A DNA stretch of 64,000 bases from Microcystis panniformis FACHB-1757 (GCF_001264245.1 NZ_CP011339.1:4092001-4156000); one strand, 5' to 3'; positions 26,246 to 35,080 are shown, counted from the first letter of the stretch. The notes: generated from the letters alone by a model not told the origin. Translations and numbers: made by a program.

Positions 26246-28201
26246 CTGAACTTCCCCCATACATATATACCATAATAGCCGAAAACCCTTATCCATCAAT
26301 GGATGCACCCCCTTAACTTTCCTTAATGTACCCATGTAATTTGTAACATTTCTTAATGGACAAAAATTCTCTCCATTTGCTAGAATGATAGCCATGTATA
26401 TAGAAAAAGTTCCTAACCGTAATTCTCCCCCCGCTGTTCTTCTTCGGGAGTCCTACCGAGAAGGAGATCAAGTCAAAAAAAGAACCCTGGCCAATCTCTC
26501 AAAATTACCCGATGATATTATCGACAATCTGAAACTGGCTCTTAAAGGGGCAACACTGTCCATGAATGAAGGCATTCCCAATCATTTTGAAGTGATTAGA
26601 AGTCTTCCTCATGGTCATGTGATGGCTATTTTAGAGACGATTAAAAAATTAGGTTTAGATAAAATAATCAGTGAAAAATCCTCACGAATCAGAAACGTAG
26701 TGGTGGCAATGATTGTGGCAAGAATCATCAATCCTAAATCGAAATTAGCCACAGCGAGAGGGTTTAATAGCGAAACTTGCAGTCAGAGTTTAGGACAATT
26801 GTTAGACTTAGAGAAAGCCGATGAAGACGAATTATATAACGCCTTAGATTGGTTATTAGAAAAACAAGAGAAAATTGAGAAGCACCTAGCACTTAAACAC
26901 TTGGAATCAGGAACATTAGTCTTGTATGATGTCACTTCTACTTACCTAGAAGGAGATGGTTGTGAACTGGGAAAATATGGTGATAATCGAGATAAAAAGA
27001 AAGGGAAAACTCAGATAGTTTTTGGTCTGCTCTGTTCAGCTAAGGGTTGTCCGATAGCGGTAGAAGTATTTGAAGGAAACACCTCAGACGGTGCTACTTT
27101 AAGCGGACAAATTGAGAAAGTCAGAAAGGGTTGGGGGATTGAGAATGTGGTCTGGGTAAGCGATAGAGGAATTTTCACCAACTCGAAAATCAAGGAATTA
27201 GTAAAACCCATAGAAGGATTAGACTATATTACTGGTTTAACTAAGCCTCAAATTCGGAAACTGGCTGAGGTAGAAGTGATTCAATTAGGATTATTTGATC
27301 AGGTAAACTTGGTGGAATTTGAGAGTGAAGATTATCCCGATGAAAGATTAATTGCTTGTCGTAATCCCTTCATTGCCCAGAAAAATCAACTACAAAGAGA
27401 GGCATTATTAGAAGCGGTAGAGAAGGAACTAGATTTGATTGTTCAGGCGACTCAAAGGGAGAAAAGAGCTTTAAAGGGTCAAGATAAGATAGCTTTGAGA
27501 GTGGGCAAGATTCTTAATCAGTTTAAAGTCAATAAATACTATAACCTAGAGATAACAGAGGAAGGCTTTTCTTATCAGCGTAAGCTGGAATTAATCGCTC
27601 AAGAAACGGCCTTGGATGGTGTGTATGTGTTAAGAACTTCTCTGGAGTCAACCTTGATGGATGCAGCGACGACGGTTAAAGCTTATAAAAGTTTATCTCA
27701 AGTGGAGGAGGCATTTCGCTGTTATAAGTCAATTGATTTAAAGGTACGTCCTATCTATCATTATAAGGGTGATAGAGTTAAAGCCCATATCTTTTTATGT
27801 ATGTTGGCTTATTATGTGGAATGGCATTTAAAACAGTCCTTGGCTCCTTTGTTATTTGAGGATGAAGAAATTGATGATGGTTCTCTGAATGTGATTAAGG
27901 CGAGTCGCAGTGAATCCGCTCAATCTAAAGAGAGAAAAAAACGGAATCAAGAGAATTTTCCTGTGCATAGCTTTCGGACTTTGTTGGAAGATCTGGGGAC
28001 AATTTGCTTGAATACAGTGGAATGTACGATTAGGGAGGGAAGTTATCGTTTTTCTAAGATAACTCGACCGACCCAACTGCAACAAAAAGCGTTAGATTTA
28101 TTGGGAGTTTCCCTGATTTGTACCCAGTAACGGGGCAGCGGAAATTTTCTTAATCCCTTCTACAGCACAGGTTATGGCTTTTTGTCAACGGGGAAGTCCA
28201 G
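26246..28201 (+). mobile_element. IS1634-type insertion sequence, complete, with 6-bp target duplication
   Basis: 1,956 bp. The ends CTGAACTTCCCC (26246-26257) and GGGGAAGTCCAG (28190-28201) are inverted repeats with one mismatch. The flanks carry an identical TAATAT duplication (26240-26245 and 28202-28207). One transposase gene fills most of it. The intact ends, duplication and gene suggest a recent, possibly active copy. Confidence 0.9.
26394..28130 (+). CDS. IS1634-family DDE transposase
   Basis: 578 residues from ATG 26394; an ATG three codons earlier (26385) is also possible. The N-terminus MYIEKVPNRNSPPAVLLRES is typical of IS1634-like transposases. DDE residues are probably in LVLYDVTSTYLEGD, NVVWVSDRGIFTNSKI and the C-terminal YKSLSQVEEAFRCYKSIDLK, where Glu and Arg follow the usual YREK-like pattern. 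There is no frameshift, so it is likely functional. It acts in cis on the terminal repeats of this element. Confidence 0.9.
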   Translation: MYIEKVPNRNSPPAVLLRESYREGDQVKKRTLANLSKLPDDIIDNLKLALKGATLSMNEGIPNHFEVIRSLPHGHVMAILETIKKLGLDKIISEKSSRIRNVVVAMIVARIINPKSKLATARGFNSETCSQSLGQLLDLEKADEDELYNALDWLLEKQEKIEKHLALKHLESGTLVLYDVTSTYLEGDGCELGKYGDNRDKKKGKTQIVFGLLCSAKGCPIAVEVFEGNTSDGATLSGQIEKVRKGWGIENVVWVSDRGIFTNSKIKELVKPIEGLDYITGLTKPQIRKLAEVEVIQLGLFDQVNLVEFESEDYPDERLIACRNPFIAQKNQLQREALLEAVEKELDLIVQATQREKRALKGQDKIALRVGKILNQFKVNKYYNLEITEEGFSYQRKLELIAQETALDGVYVLRTSLESTLMDAATTVKAYKSLSQVEEAFRCYKSIDLKVRPIYHYKGDRVKAHIFLCMLAYYVEWHLKQSLAPLLFEDEEIDDGSLNVIKASRSESAQSKERKKRNQENFPVHSFRTLLEDLGTICLNTVECTIREGSYRFSKITRPTQLQQKALDLLGVSLICTQ

Positions 28202-28213
28202 TAATATAAATAT

Positions 28214-28292
28214 CGTGTGAGGAGTATAAGTTCAGTATAAGAAGAACCTTTGGGGTCGAAACACGGCAAGACTCCCAGAGGTTCTTCTTTTT
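28214..28292 (+). ncRNA. Yfr2-like small RNA candidate with intrinsic terminator
   Basis: GAAGAACCT(T)TGGG at 28241-28254 pairs with CCCAGAGGTTCTTC at 28274-28287, followed by a T-run. The loop GGTCGAAACACGGCAAGACT resembles the conserved GGAAACA...AGACUCC loop of the cyanobacterial Yfr2/Cyano-1 RNAs. The start is estimated about 7 nt after the -10 TAATAT (28202-28207). The IS at 26246-28201 has removed its original -35 box. The structure is clear; the family name is from memory of the motif. Confidence 0.55.
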
Positions 28293-28480
28293 CACTCCCT
28301 TATTGGCTCAAAGTCAGCCATAAAATCAGGTTTTCCCCGATCGCTAGTTTTTTCTCAAGTTATCCCTTCTAGGTCTGTTTTTGCTTGCCAAGAGCAACAG
28401 GTCAAAATTTTTGCCGAAGAAACTGCACAAGAGCAGTGTAATTGCTCGTAAAATTGGGAATTAAGTACAGGGGCAATCCT

Positions 28481-28840
28481 ATGGCAGATAAAAATAACGG
28501 TAACGGTGGCTTATTCGTCGTCGGGGTTTTAGTGGGCAGTGCGATCGGGGCAGTGGCGGGTTTATTAGTAGCGCCGAGATCTGGAAAAGAAACCCGTCGA
28601 ATTCTGCAAAAATCCGCCCGGGCTTTGCCTGAATTAGCCGAAGATCTGACCACGACGATGCAATTACAGGCCGATCGCCTATCGGAATCGGCCCGGCGTA
28701 ATTGGGATGATACTTTAATGAGATTAAAAGAGGCGGTGACAGCCGGAATCGAAGCTAGTCAAAGTCTAGCCACGGACAATCCTTTCCCCGACTCAGAAGA
28801 CTCCCCCCAAGGCGATAATCATCACTCGAATGACCATTAA
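28481..28840 (+). CDS. YtxH-domain protein (GvpP-like, membrane-anchored)
   Basis: 119 residues from ATG 28481. The N-terminal hydrophobic Gly-rich segment GGLFVVGVLVGSAIGAVAGL is followed directly by LVAPRSGKETRRILQKSA, the YtxH signature. The remainder is a charged helix and an acidic tail. YtxH proteins are small membrane-associated stress proteins, sometimes labelled gas-vesicle protein because of Bacillus GvpP. Nothing ties this one to the gvp cluster 7 kb away. Its stop abuts the ATG of the next gene, so the two are co-transcribed. Confidence 0.85.
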   Translation: MADKNNGNGGLFVVGVLVGSAIGAVAGLLVAPRSGKETRRILQKSARALPELAEDLTTTMQLQADRLSESARRNWDDTLMRLKEAVTAGIEASQSLATDNPFPDSEDSPQGDNHHSNDH

Positions 28841-29206
28841 ATGACCGAACCTATTTTCTGGCTAGGATGTTCTTTACTGCTAGTCGCCGTTAGTTTAACG
28901 GCGGTTTTCATCGCTGCTTTACCTGCCCTGCAAGAGTTAGCCCGGGCAGCCCGCAGTGCCGAAAAATTATTCGATACCCTCCATCGGGAATTTCCCCCGA
29001 CTCTAGAAGCAATTCGCCTAACAGGGGCGGAAATCAGCGAATTAACCGAAAATATCGATGAAGGGGTCAAAAGTACCCGCCAAGTTGTCCAAGGAGTCGA
29101 TCGCAGTCTCGGTAGTGCTAAAGCTGGTCTCAGCAAGCTCGATCGTGGCAGCCGTCGCCTCTTGATCGGTTTGAAAGTCGCTTGGAATACTTGGAAACGC
29201 AGTTAA
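28841..29206 (+). CDS. DUF948-like membrane protein
   Basis: 121 residues. One N-terminal membrane segment (IFWLGCSLLLVAVSLTAVF) is followed by a heptad-like helix (LEAIRLTGAEISELTENIDE, STRQVVQGVDRSLGSAKAGL). This matches the small DUF948 proteins that commonly pair with YtxH proteins. The ATG immediately follows the TAA of the YtxH gene. The function of the pair is unknown; an envelope-stress role is only inferred from relatives. Confidence 0.8.
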   Translation: MTEPIFWLGCSLLLVAVSLTAVFIAALPALQELARAARSAEKLFDTLHREFPPTLEAIRLTGAEISELTENIDEGVKSTRQVVQGVDRSLGSAKAGLSKLDRGSRRLLIGLKVAWNTWKRS

Positions 29207-29220
29207 GCAGATGGGGAAGT

Positions 29221-29334
29221 GGGGTGTGGGGTGTGGGGTGTGGGGTGTGGGGAGTTTTCTCAGTGAACTGATAACTGATAACTGATAACTGATAACTGAT
29301 AACTGATAACTGATAACTGATAACTGATAACTGA
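29221..29334. repeat. Heptanucleotide tandem repeats (STRR): GGGGTGT and ACTGATA arrays
   Basis: 29221-29252 is GGGGTGT repeated about 4.5 times and 29267-29334 is ACTGATA repeated nearly ten times. Related 7-bp arrays occur at 40271-40297, 41038-41065, 43187-43219, 43240-43374, 43800-43833, 52230-52570, 55150-55176 and 63850-63910. They match the short tandemly repeated repetitive sequences known in cyanobacteria. Confidence 0.9.
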
Positions 29335-29393
29335 CTCCACCAACAAACTTTTTGCCGCAAACCCTACTTAGGCAGAGGAGAATATAAGTTATT

Positions 29394-30008
29394 ATGGGTG
29401 ATTTTCCGGCTTTAACGGCGTTAATTCTGGCTGGTGGTCAAAGTTCCCGTATGGGACGAGATAAAGCATTGTTATCTTTTCAGGGTCTCTCTTTTCTAGA
29501 GAATACTTGTTTAATTGCCCAAGATTGTGCGGTGCAAGTGTCTGTGATTACGCCTTGGCCAGAACGTTATGAACTGATCATTCCCCAATACTGCCGGATA
29601 ATTAAGGAACCGCTTCCCACTAGGGGGCCTTTATTGGCCTTTGCCTTGGCATTAACTTTTGTATCAACCGATTGGGTTTTATTACTCCCTTGCGATTTAC
29701 CTTTACTAACGCCTCCAATTATTCAAGAATGGTCAAGATTATTAGCCACTGTACCAGAAAATGCCATGGCTTTGGTTCCTCGGTGCGGCAATCGTTGGGA
29801 GCCTCTCTGTGCTTTTTATCATCGTCGTTGTTTAGAATCTTTGCAGACTTATATTCAGCAAGGGGGAACTGCTTTTCAAAAATGGTTAAATGTCGCTGTG
29901 GTGGAGGAATTGATTATCGATAATTCCGAGATTTTATTTAACTGTAATACTCCAGAAGATTTAGAGATAATAATAAACTCCCCAGATATTAACCGTAAGA
30001 AAACCTAG
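29394..30008 (+). CDS. mobA: Molybdenum cofactor guanylyltransferase
   Basis: 204 residues. MobA joins GMP from GTP to Mo-molybdopterin to make the MGD cofactor. The nucleotide-binding loop LILAGGQSSRMGRDKALL and the metal-binding LLLPCDLPLLTPP are diagnostic, and PEPLC-like text appears as RWEPLCAFYH. Cytoplasmic. The 3' end overlaps the convergent DnaJ-TPR gene by 48 bases. No other moa/mob genes are in the window. Confidence 0.92.
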   Translation: MGDFPALTALILAGGQSSRMGRDKALLSFQGLSFLENTCLIAQDCAVQVSVITPWPERYELIIPQYCRIIKEPLPTRGPLLAFALALTFVSTDWVLLLPCDLPLLTPPIIQEWSRLLATVPENAMALVPRCGNRWEPLCAFYHRRCLESLQTYIQQGGTAFQKWLNVAVVEELIIDNSEILFNCNTPEDLEIIINSPDINRKKT

Positions 30009-31226
30009 CACAAAAGGGAGTAAAAGTAAAGAGATCGGCGAAGAAATATTGGATAAATGGCGATAACCATAGTAGAGCATTCCGGTTAGATAACCGCCCG
30101 TTACACCGATAATTGCGCCAATAATATCGCCATTTATGGATAAATAGGAAGTGAGCAAAATGACGAGGGAAAAGGGCAAAACTATTAGGCCAGCTAAAAA
30201 TATATCGCCAGTAAAACTACCATATTTATTACTTAATTTTCTGCCAAACCAACTAGATAAAGTCAGAATAATAAAAGGAAATACTGCCCAGCCTAATAAC
30301 AGCAAAAACTCAGATTTAACTGTCCAGTTTTGCCAAGTAAAAGCGATAAAAAAACTGCTGATTATTGCTGCTAATGCACCCGTAGCCAAAGCCTGATTAC
30401 GGTTAAGCTTTAAAAAAGACTGTGCTAGACCGGTCTTAGGTTTGAGCAAAGATGAGCCAGAGATTTTCAGCAAATTAAAAACAATAAAAAGAGTTTTTGA
30501 CCACTTGATTGATTGCTGTTGTCGATAACTTTTATGAGCATCTCTTAACTTATTGGCAATGGCATGATAGCGGCGAAAATTTCCCTGTTGCTTAAATTTC
30601 TTGGCTGCTATTTGAAAATCTTTTCGTGCTGCTGGCAGTTCCGAGAGTTCCTCTAGAGCTAATCCTCTGTGATAATAGAATTGGGGGTTATTGGGGTCAA
30701 TGGCGATTGCTTTGCCATAAGCTTCTAGGGAGGATTGGGTGTAACCGAGTCGTTGACGGGATAAACCGAGGTAATAGTAAGCTTGGGAACAATCGGGTTT
30801 TAACTGCAAAACTTGCCGACAATCGCTTAAAACTTGCCGATCCTGCTGATTATGGTAGTAAACTTCCGCCCGTTGCAGATAGGCCTGCCAAAATTGCGGA
30901 TTAATTGTGATCGCTTGCTGGTAAAATGCGATCGCTAGTTGATAATTTTTCTCTTGAGCGTAGTGCCATCCCTGTTGATAAAAATCCTCGGCACTGCGGT
31001 TAAAAGTGGGTATTTCCGGGGATAAACTGCGATCATACTCTTTTCTTTTGTCTTTATCGCTCAAAACCCGATAAGCTTGTTCAATTTCCCGAAATTTTGC
31101 CACTGCTTCTGGATCATTGGGATTATAATCGGGGTGATATTGCCGGGCCAGACGACGAAAAGCGGCTTTTATCTGATTATTACTGGCATTACGGGGAATT
31201 TGCAGGATTTCATAGTAATTTTTCAT
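29961..31226 (-). CDS. DnaJ-domain protein with TPR repeats and C-terminal membrane segments
   Basis: 421 residues. The J-domain at 1-68 (NYYEILQIPRNASNNQIKAA, catalytic HPD in RQYHPDYN) is followed by three or four TPR motifs (about 75-220; YQQGWHYAQEKNYQLAIAFY, YYYLGLSRQRLGYTQSSLEA). The C-terminal 170 residues hold four or five membrane segments with a Gly-rich stretch (IIGVTGGYLTGMLYYGYRH). It would recruit an Hsp70 to a membrane site through the J-domain. There is no G/F or zinc region, so this is a type III J-protein. Client unknown. Confidence 0.88.
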   Translation of the reverse strand: MKNYYEILQIPRNASNNQIKAAFRRLARQYHPDYNPNDPEAVAKFREIEQAYRVLSDKDKRKEYDRSLSPEIPTFNRSAEDFYQQGWHYAQEKNYQLAIAFYQQAITINPQFWQAYLQRAEVYYHNQQDRQVLSDCRQVLQLKPDCSQAYYYLGLSRQRLGYTQSSLEAYGKAIAIDPNNPQFYYHRGLALEELSELPAARKDFQIAAKKFKQQGNFRRYHAIANKLRDAHKSYRQQQSIKWSKTLFIVFNLLKISGSSLLKPKTGLAQSFLKLNRNQALATGALAAIISSFFIAFTWQNWTVKSEFLLLLGWAVFPFIILTLSSWFGRKLSNKYGSFTGDIFLAGLIVLPFSLVILLTSYLSINGDIIGAIIGVTGGYLTGMLYYGYRHLSNISSPISLLLLPFVLGFLTVNIWGVYYYL

Positions 31227-31331
31227 ACTCGAATGCGGGGGGAATTTTCAACTACTTAAAATTGTTGCCAATGGCTCGCCGAAACGACTATCATTGTCAA
31301 TTAAATAGCTTTTATTGAGAGTTGATCGCTT

Positions 31332-31882
31332 ATGTCTGCCTACACTGCTTCCTCCCTGAAAGCGGAACTCAACGCGCGGGGGTGGCGCTTAACTCCCCAG
31401 CGAGAGAAAATTCTGCACGTTTTCCAGAATTTACCGAAAGGCAATCATCTCAGTGCCGAAGAATTGCAGGAATTGCTGGACAAAAGGGGGAAGGAATTAG
31501 TTTATCGACAATTTACCGCAGTGTTAAACTGATGTCGCGGATGGGAATTTTGCGGGAGTTGGAATTGGCCGAGGGTCATAAACACTACGAACTCAATCAA
31601 CCCTATCCCCACCACCATCATCATTTGGTCTGTATTCAGTGTAATAAAACCATCGAATTTAACAATGATTCCATTCTCAAACACAGTCTCAAACAGTGTG
31701 AGAAAGAGGGTTTTCAGTTAATTGACTGTCAGTTAACCGTGATGGCCATCTGTCCAGAAGCTTTGCGGATGGGTTGGCCGTCGGGAATACCGAGTAATTG
31801 GGGTTGTACCCGTTCGCTGGTGGATACTCGTTTCCAAAACTGCGAGATTCCCGAATCAAAGGAACCGGAACCAGAAAACTAG
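31332..31882 (+). pseudogene. Fur-family regulator (PerR-like), frameshifted at a G5 run
   Basis: The frame from ATG 31332 encodes YTASSLKAELNARGWRLTPQ and LPKGNHLSAEELQELL, the winged-helix start of a cyanobacterial PerR/Fur protein. It leaves frame at 31486-31490 (GGGGG). The rest continues in another frame: GISLSTIYRSVKLMSRMG (recognition helix), then PHHHHHLVCIQCNKTIEF (metal site). One extra G would give RGEGISLSTIYR and a 183-residue protein, the normal length. So either a 1-base deletion has inactivated a peroxide/iron regulator, or the read is short by one G. Confidence 0.85.
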
Positions 31883-31886
31883 ACAT

Positions 31887-32309
31887 CTAAGCGGACATTC
31901 CCAACTGAAAACCGAGAGCTTTTTTCTGCATTAATTGGAAAATATTATAAAATCCGTTGGCGCGGGAAGGGGTAAGACTGACTTTTAAACCGGTTTCTTC
32001 GATAAAATCCGGGGTGACTTGCAGGATTTCTGTGGGAGTCAGTCCATTTAACCCCTCGATTAACAAAGCAACTAAACCTTTGACTAATTGTGCGTCGGAA
32101 TCCCCTTTGTACCAAACTTGGCCATTTTCGATGTCGGCAGTGATATAAACTTGGGATACACAGCCATGAACTTTATTAGCGGGTATTTTGGCAGATTCTG
32201 GTATTGGTTCTAGTTTTTTAGCAAAAGCTAGTAATTGTTCGTATTTTTGCTTAGGATCGGTACGACGTTTGAGGCGTTCGACGATGCGATCGAGATTAGA
32301 CGGGAGCAT
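31887..32309 (-). CDS. sufE: SufE-family sulfur acceptor
   Basis: 140 residues, usual length. SufE takes persulfide sulfur from the cysteine desulfurase SufS and stimulates Fe-S cluster assembly. The active Cys lies in NKVHGCVSQVYI. Other family blocks are RTDPKQKYEQLLAFAKKLEP, the acidic loop KGDSDAQLVKGL and TPSRANGFYNIFQLM. Cytoplasmic. It is convergent with the broken Fur-like gene, 4 bases apart. Confidence 0.93.
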   Translation of the reverse strand: MLPSNLDRIVERLKRRTDPKQKYEQLLAFAKKLEPIPESAKIPANKVHGCVSQVYITADIENGQVWYKGDSDAQLVKGLVALLIEGLNGLTPTEILQVTPDFIEETGLKVSLTPSRANGFYNIFQLMQKKALGFQLGMSA

Positions 32310-32507
32310 ATTGCGAGTTAAAATAGGAAAAAATTAGCCAATAGCTTTTTTATATTAGCATTCTCGCGGAAGTTGAGCGCTGTGGTTATCGCTGCCAGGA
32401 CTGCCTTGGTCAGAGGGTCTGGAGGCTATCTGCTAGAATTGGCATCAATCAAACGCCACGCTTGCAGGAGCTATGGATAAACGCCCTACCAAAAATATAA
32501 AATCTCC

Positions 32508-32948
32508 TTACAATCCTAGGCAATATCGGACTGCCGTTTCAATTTCTTGCATTTTTTCTTCGGATAGTTTCCCAACTGGTGCGGAGGGGAAGCGATTTTT
32601 ATCAATTGAACGAATTTGAAAACCAAGAAAGACTGTTTCTAAAGGAAGCCCACTTTCATCAGTCGAAACGCGAACATTAGTCGGATAATCTTGGCGAATA
32701 TTTTCTCCTTTCGTCCCCACCACTACCATCACCACTAAGGGTAACTGATTGATCACATCAATAGATAATAAGTAGTCATGCAAAATTAATTACCTGCCCG
32801 ATCGAGCTAAAACCCTTACGGGGCAATGATCGTCATGTGTAAATAATTTTGCCTAGGTACTTACTAAAACTGGTCTAGTTCCTGCTTGCTCTTTTCCTTG
32901 AATCGGGTTAAGATTAACGAAATAAATTTCACCTCTTGCGATAGTCAT
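32508..32948 (-). pseudogene. MazF-like toxin gene interrupted by a 91-bp MITE (copy A)
   Basis: The 5' part starts at ATG 32948 and reads TIARGEIYFVNLNPIQGKEQ, then AGTRPVL, a typical MazF/PemK start. It stops within the element (V-S-T-stop). The 3' part, after the element, reads LSIDVINQLPLVV, GTKGENIRQDYPTNVRV and KMQEIETAVRYCLGL. Deleting 93 bp joins them as RPVLVLSIDVIN in one 115-residue frame. A TTG inside the element could start a truncated protein but would lack the N-terminal catalytic strand. The antitoxin upstream is intact, 3 bases away. Confidence 0.88.
32769..32863 (-). mobile_element. MITE-1 copy A (inside the mazF-like gene)
   Basis: TA + 91 bp + TA. Imperfect terminal repeats TAAGTACCTAGGCAAAATTA and TAAGTAGTCATGCAAAATTA, with an inner TGCCC/GGGCA stem. 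Identical over 95 nt to copies B-E. The TA is the target duplication, as in IS630/Tc1-type transposition. Confidence 0.92.
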
Positions 32949-32951
32949 TTT

Positions 32952-33164
32952 CTACAAACCGTCCATTTCAGAGACCATAAACTCCTGATTAATGGTAGCG
33001 ATTTCTCCTAAAATATCCTGATCATCTGCCATTATTTGCAATTGCTCTTCATCAATTAATTGAGTTTCTATTGTCAATTTTACTTTAGTATTCGGCTTAA
33101 GATTAAAGGTTTCAGTAGGATAAAAAGCTTCTCCATTGAAAATAGCAGTAATTTTTTGATTCAT
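32952..33164 (-). CDS. Antitoxin partner of the MazF-like toxin (AF2212/DUF104-like)
   Basis: 70 residues from ATG 33164; another ATG lies one codon later at 33161. The frame is open farther upstream only through a TTG beside MITE-1 copy B. The sequence NQKITAIFNGEAFYPTETFN and LKPNTKVKLTIETQL resembles the beta-strand DNA-binding antitoxins of the AF2212/DUF104 group, followed by an acidic C-terminal tail that would bind the toxin. TAG-AAA-ATG joins it to the toxin start. MITE-1 copy B begins about 50 bp upstream and may have changed its promoter. Confidence 0.75.
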   Translation of the reverse strand: MNQKITAIFNGEAFYPTETFNLKPNTKVKLTIETQLIDEEQLQIMADDQDILGEIATINQEFMVSEMDGL

Positions 33165-33213
33165 CATTTCTGTACCAACATAAATCAAGCTTCTCTTACT
33201 TGATGATACCAAA

Positions 33214-33308
33214 TAAGTACCTAGGCAAAATTATTTACACATGACGATCATTGCCCCGTAAGGGTTTTAGCTCGATCGGGCAGGTAATTAATTTTGCATG
33301 ACTACTTA
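33214..33308 (+). mobile_element. MITE-1 copy B (upstream of the antitoxin)
   Basis: Same 95 nt as the other copies, in the orientation opposite to copy A. Together A and B bracket the antitoxin as an inverted pair about 350 bp apart. Confidence 0.92.
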
Positions 33309-33367
33309 AAGTATCGAAAACCTCCGCTTCGAGAGAGGAAACCCTCGCCTCCTCTCCCTTGTAGGTA

Positions 33368-34156
33368 TTACTTCCGCGCTTTGCGGACGGTACCCCCTAG
33401 CATTAATCCGCCCAAGGTGATAAAACCGAGAAGGCTAGAAGGTTCTGGAGTGGTCGCAGTCGGGGTGGGAACCGTCAGCACCGAAGAGATTCCGTACAAA
33501 GGGCGGAATGCTACCGGACCGTTAAACCCTGGACCAAAATCGCTCCCATAACGAATCCAAGTTACGTTCGTTCCATAGCTCGATCCGATAGTTACTGGTA
33601 CCGACCCAAGTGGACCTAAATTAGGTTCCGACCAAGCAACTCCCGAAGATAAAGTCCCCGTCCACACATCACCGAATAAATAATGACCAGATTGCGACAT
33701 CGAAATACCACCATCATGACAAATGATGCCAGCCGCCGGTATATGGGGACAGATATCGCCATCCCACAGGTCGGAGTTACCGAAGGCGATCAGTTTGCCA
33801 TCTAGACCATAGATAGGGACACTCGTGTCAACTGTATTGGTTGAGGTATTGTCGATCGCATTCACACTAGCTGTCGAACCGATCACCTTCCAAGTAATAC
33901 TAGCAGGGTCGATTCCTACATTCGTAAAAGCGTCATTTAATATTGTTGAGGTGTGCGCCTCATTGTCAACAAAGGTATTGTAGGTATTTATGTCAGTGCT
34001 TGTTGCTTGAATCGTGCCATCCGTAACAAATACCAAGCGATACTGATTACCAGGACTAAGACCAGAAGGAATCAGTTGAAAAGCTTCTGCAATGCCAGAG
34101 ATGCCTAGAGTCGCAAGGGCAACTCCTGATAGGATGCCGATAATGGGTAGTTTCAC
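33368..34156 (-). CDS. PEP-CTERM sorted extracellular protein
   Basis: 262 residues. Signal peptide KLPIIGILSGVALATLGISG ending near AEAF. The central domain (NQYRLVFVTDGTIQATSTDI, WKVIGSTASVNA, LWDGDICPHIP) is shared with the broken homologue at 56340-57182. The C-terminus has the full sorting signal: TTPEPSSLLGFITLGGLML, then GGTVRKARK. It would be exported and processed by an exosortase system, probably to the cell surface or sheath. Function of the central domain is unknown. Confidence 0.9.
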   Translation of the reverse strand: MKLPIIGILSGVALATLGISGIAEAFQLIPSGLSPGNQYRLVFVTDGTIQATSTDINTYNTFVDNEAHTSTILNDAFTNVGIDPASITWKVIGSTASVNAIDNTSTNTVDTSVPIYGLDGKLIAFGNSDLWDGDICPHIPAAGIICHDGGISMSQSGHYLFGDVWTGTLSSGVAWSEPNLGPLGSVPVTIGSSYGTNVTWIRYGSDFGPGFNGPVAFRPLYGISSVLTVPTPTATTPEPSSLLGFITLGGLMLGGTVRKARK

Positions 34157-34346
34157 GTAAAATTGTTGTAAGGATTATGTAAGTTTTGGAACAAAATCAA
34201 AAATTCATAAGGAAACCTTACCCCCCCGCACATTTGTCAAGTCTTTTAAATAATTCTTAATATTTCTTGCCGTTTTGCTCTCTGGCTCTTGTCCAGCTTT
34301 TCGACGGAATCGCTAAAATGATCAGGGGTATTTTAGAGGCAAGTCT

Positions 34347-35057
34347 ATGAGTGAACCGGTAACTCTTGCGGATATTTACCAGCTATTCCGCACTTCCGCC
34401 GAGGAATATGATCGCCGGGCTGAGGAATATAATCGCCGGGCTGCCCAATCCAAGGCGGAATATGATCGCCTGGTTGCCGAATCCAAGGCGGAATATGATC
34501 GCCTGGTTGCCGAATCCAAGGCGGAATATGATCGCCATAGAGTCGAAATAGAGAGCCTCCTGGCCGAATCTAAACTAGAAAGCGATCGCTCCATGGCAGA
34601 ACTGAAACGGACGGTTGAACGAACCAGCAAAGCGGTAGATAGTCTCACCACTCGCTGGGGTCGATTTGTGGAAGAATTGGTAGAACCGGCGGTTTTACGG
34701 CTTTTTCAGGAAAAAGGCATTGATATTAAGGAAGTTTATCCCCGTGCCAGAGTCAAGCGTCAAGGTATCGCCATGGAAATTGATATCCTAGGGGTGGATG
34801 ATACCGATCTTGTGGTGGTGGAATGTAAATCTCGATTATCTCAAGATGATGTAGATGAATTTATTGAAAAATTGACTCGTTTTAAAATCGCTTTTCCCCA
34901 TTATCAAAACTATCGAGCCTACGGTGCAGTGGCAGGAATTGAAATCAACGAGGGAATCGATCGCTATGCTTATAAAAAAGGTCTATTTGTGATTAAACCC
35001 TCCGGAGATACGGTGGCTATTATTAATGATGCCGACTTTCAACCGAATACTTGGTAA
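34347..35057 (+). CDS. Coiled-coil protein with C-terminal PD-(D/E)XK nuclease-like domain (DUF3782-like)
   Basis: 236 residues. Residues 15-75 are a repeat-built coiled coil (RAEEYNRRAAQSKAEYDRL, VAESKAEYDRL) encoded by near-identical 33-bp units. The C-terminal domain carries the core IAMEIDILGVDDTDLVVVEC, then K, that is the D-(11)-E-x-K pattern of this nuclease superfamily. It resembles the DUF3782 proteins abundant in cyanobacteria. It lies directly before a Uma2-like gene (23-bp gap), perhaps as a pair. Whether it cuts DNA is untested. Confidence 0.8.
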   Translation: MSEPVTLADIYQLFRTSAEEYDRRAEEYNRRAAQSKAEYDRLVAESKAEYDRLVAESKAEYDRHRVEIESLLAESKLESDRSMAELKRTVERTSKAVDSLTTRWGRFVEELVEPAVLRLFQEKGIDIKEVYPRARVKRQGIAMEIDILGVDDTDLVVVECKSRLSQDDVDEFIEKLTRFKIAFPHYQNYRAYGAVAGIEINEGIDRYAYKKGLFVIKPSGDTVAIINDADFQPNTW

Positions 35058-35080
35058 TTTCCCTAGTCAAAACAATCGCT

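Noticed and set aside
28481..28840. YtxH/GvpP-like protein as a member of the gas-vesicle system
   Set aside because: The name comes from a Bacillus homologue; it is distant from the gvp cluster and paired with a DUF948 gene.
32769..33308. MITE-1 copies as small peptide genes beginning HDYL
   Set aside because: The shared start arises only because a TTG in the element end is in frame with different downstream sequences.
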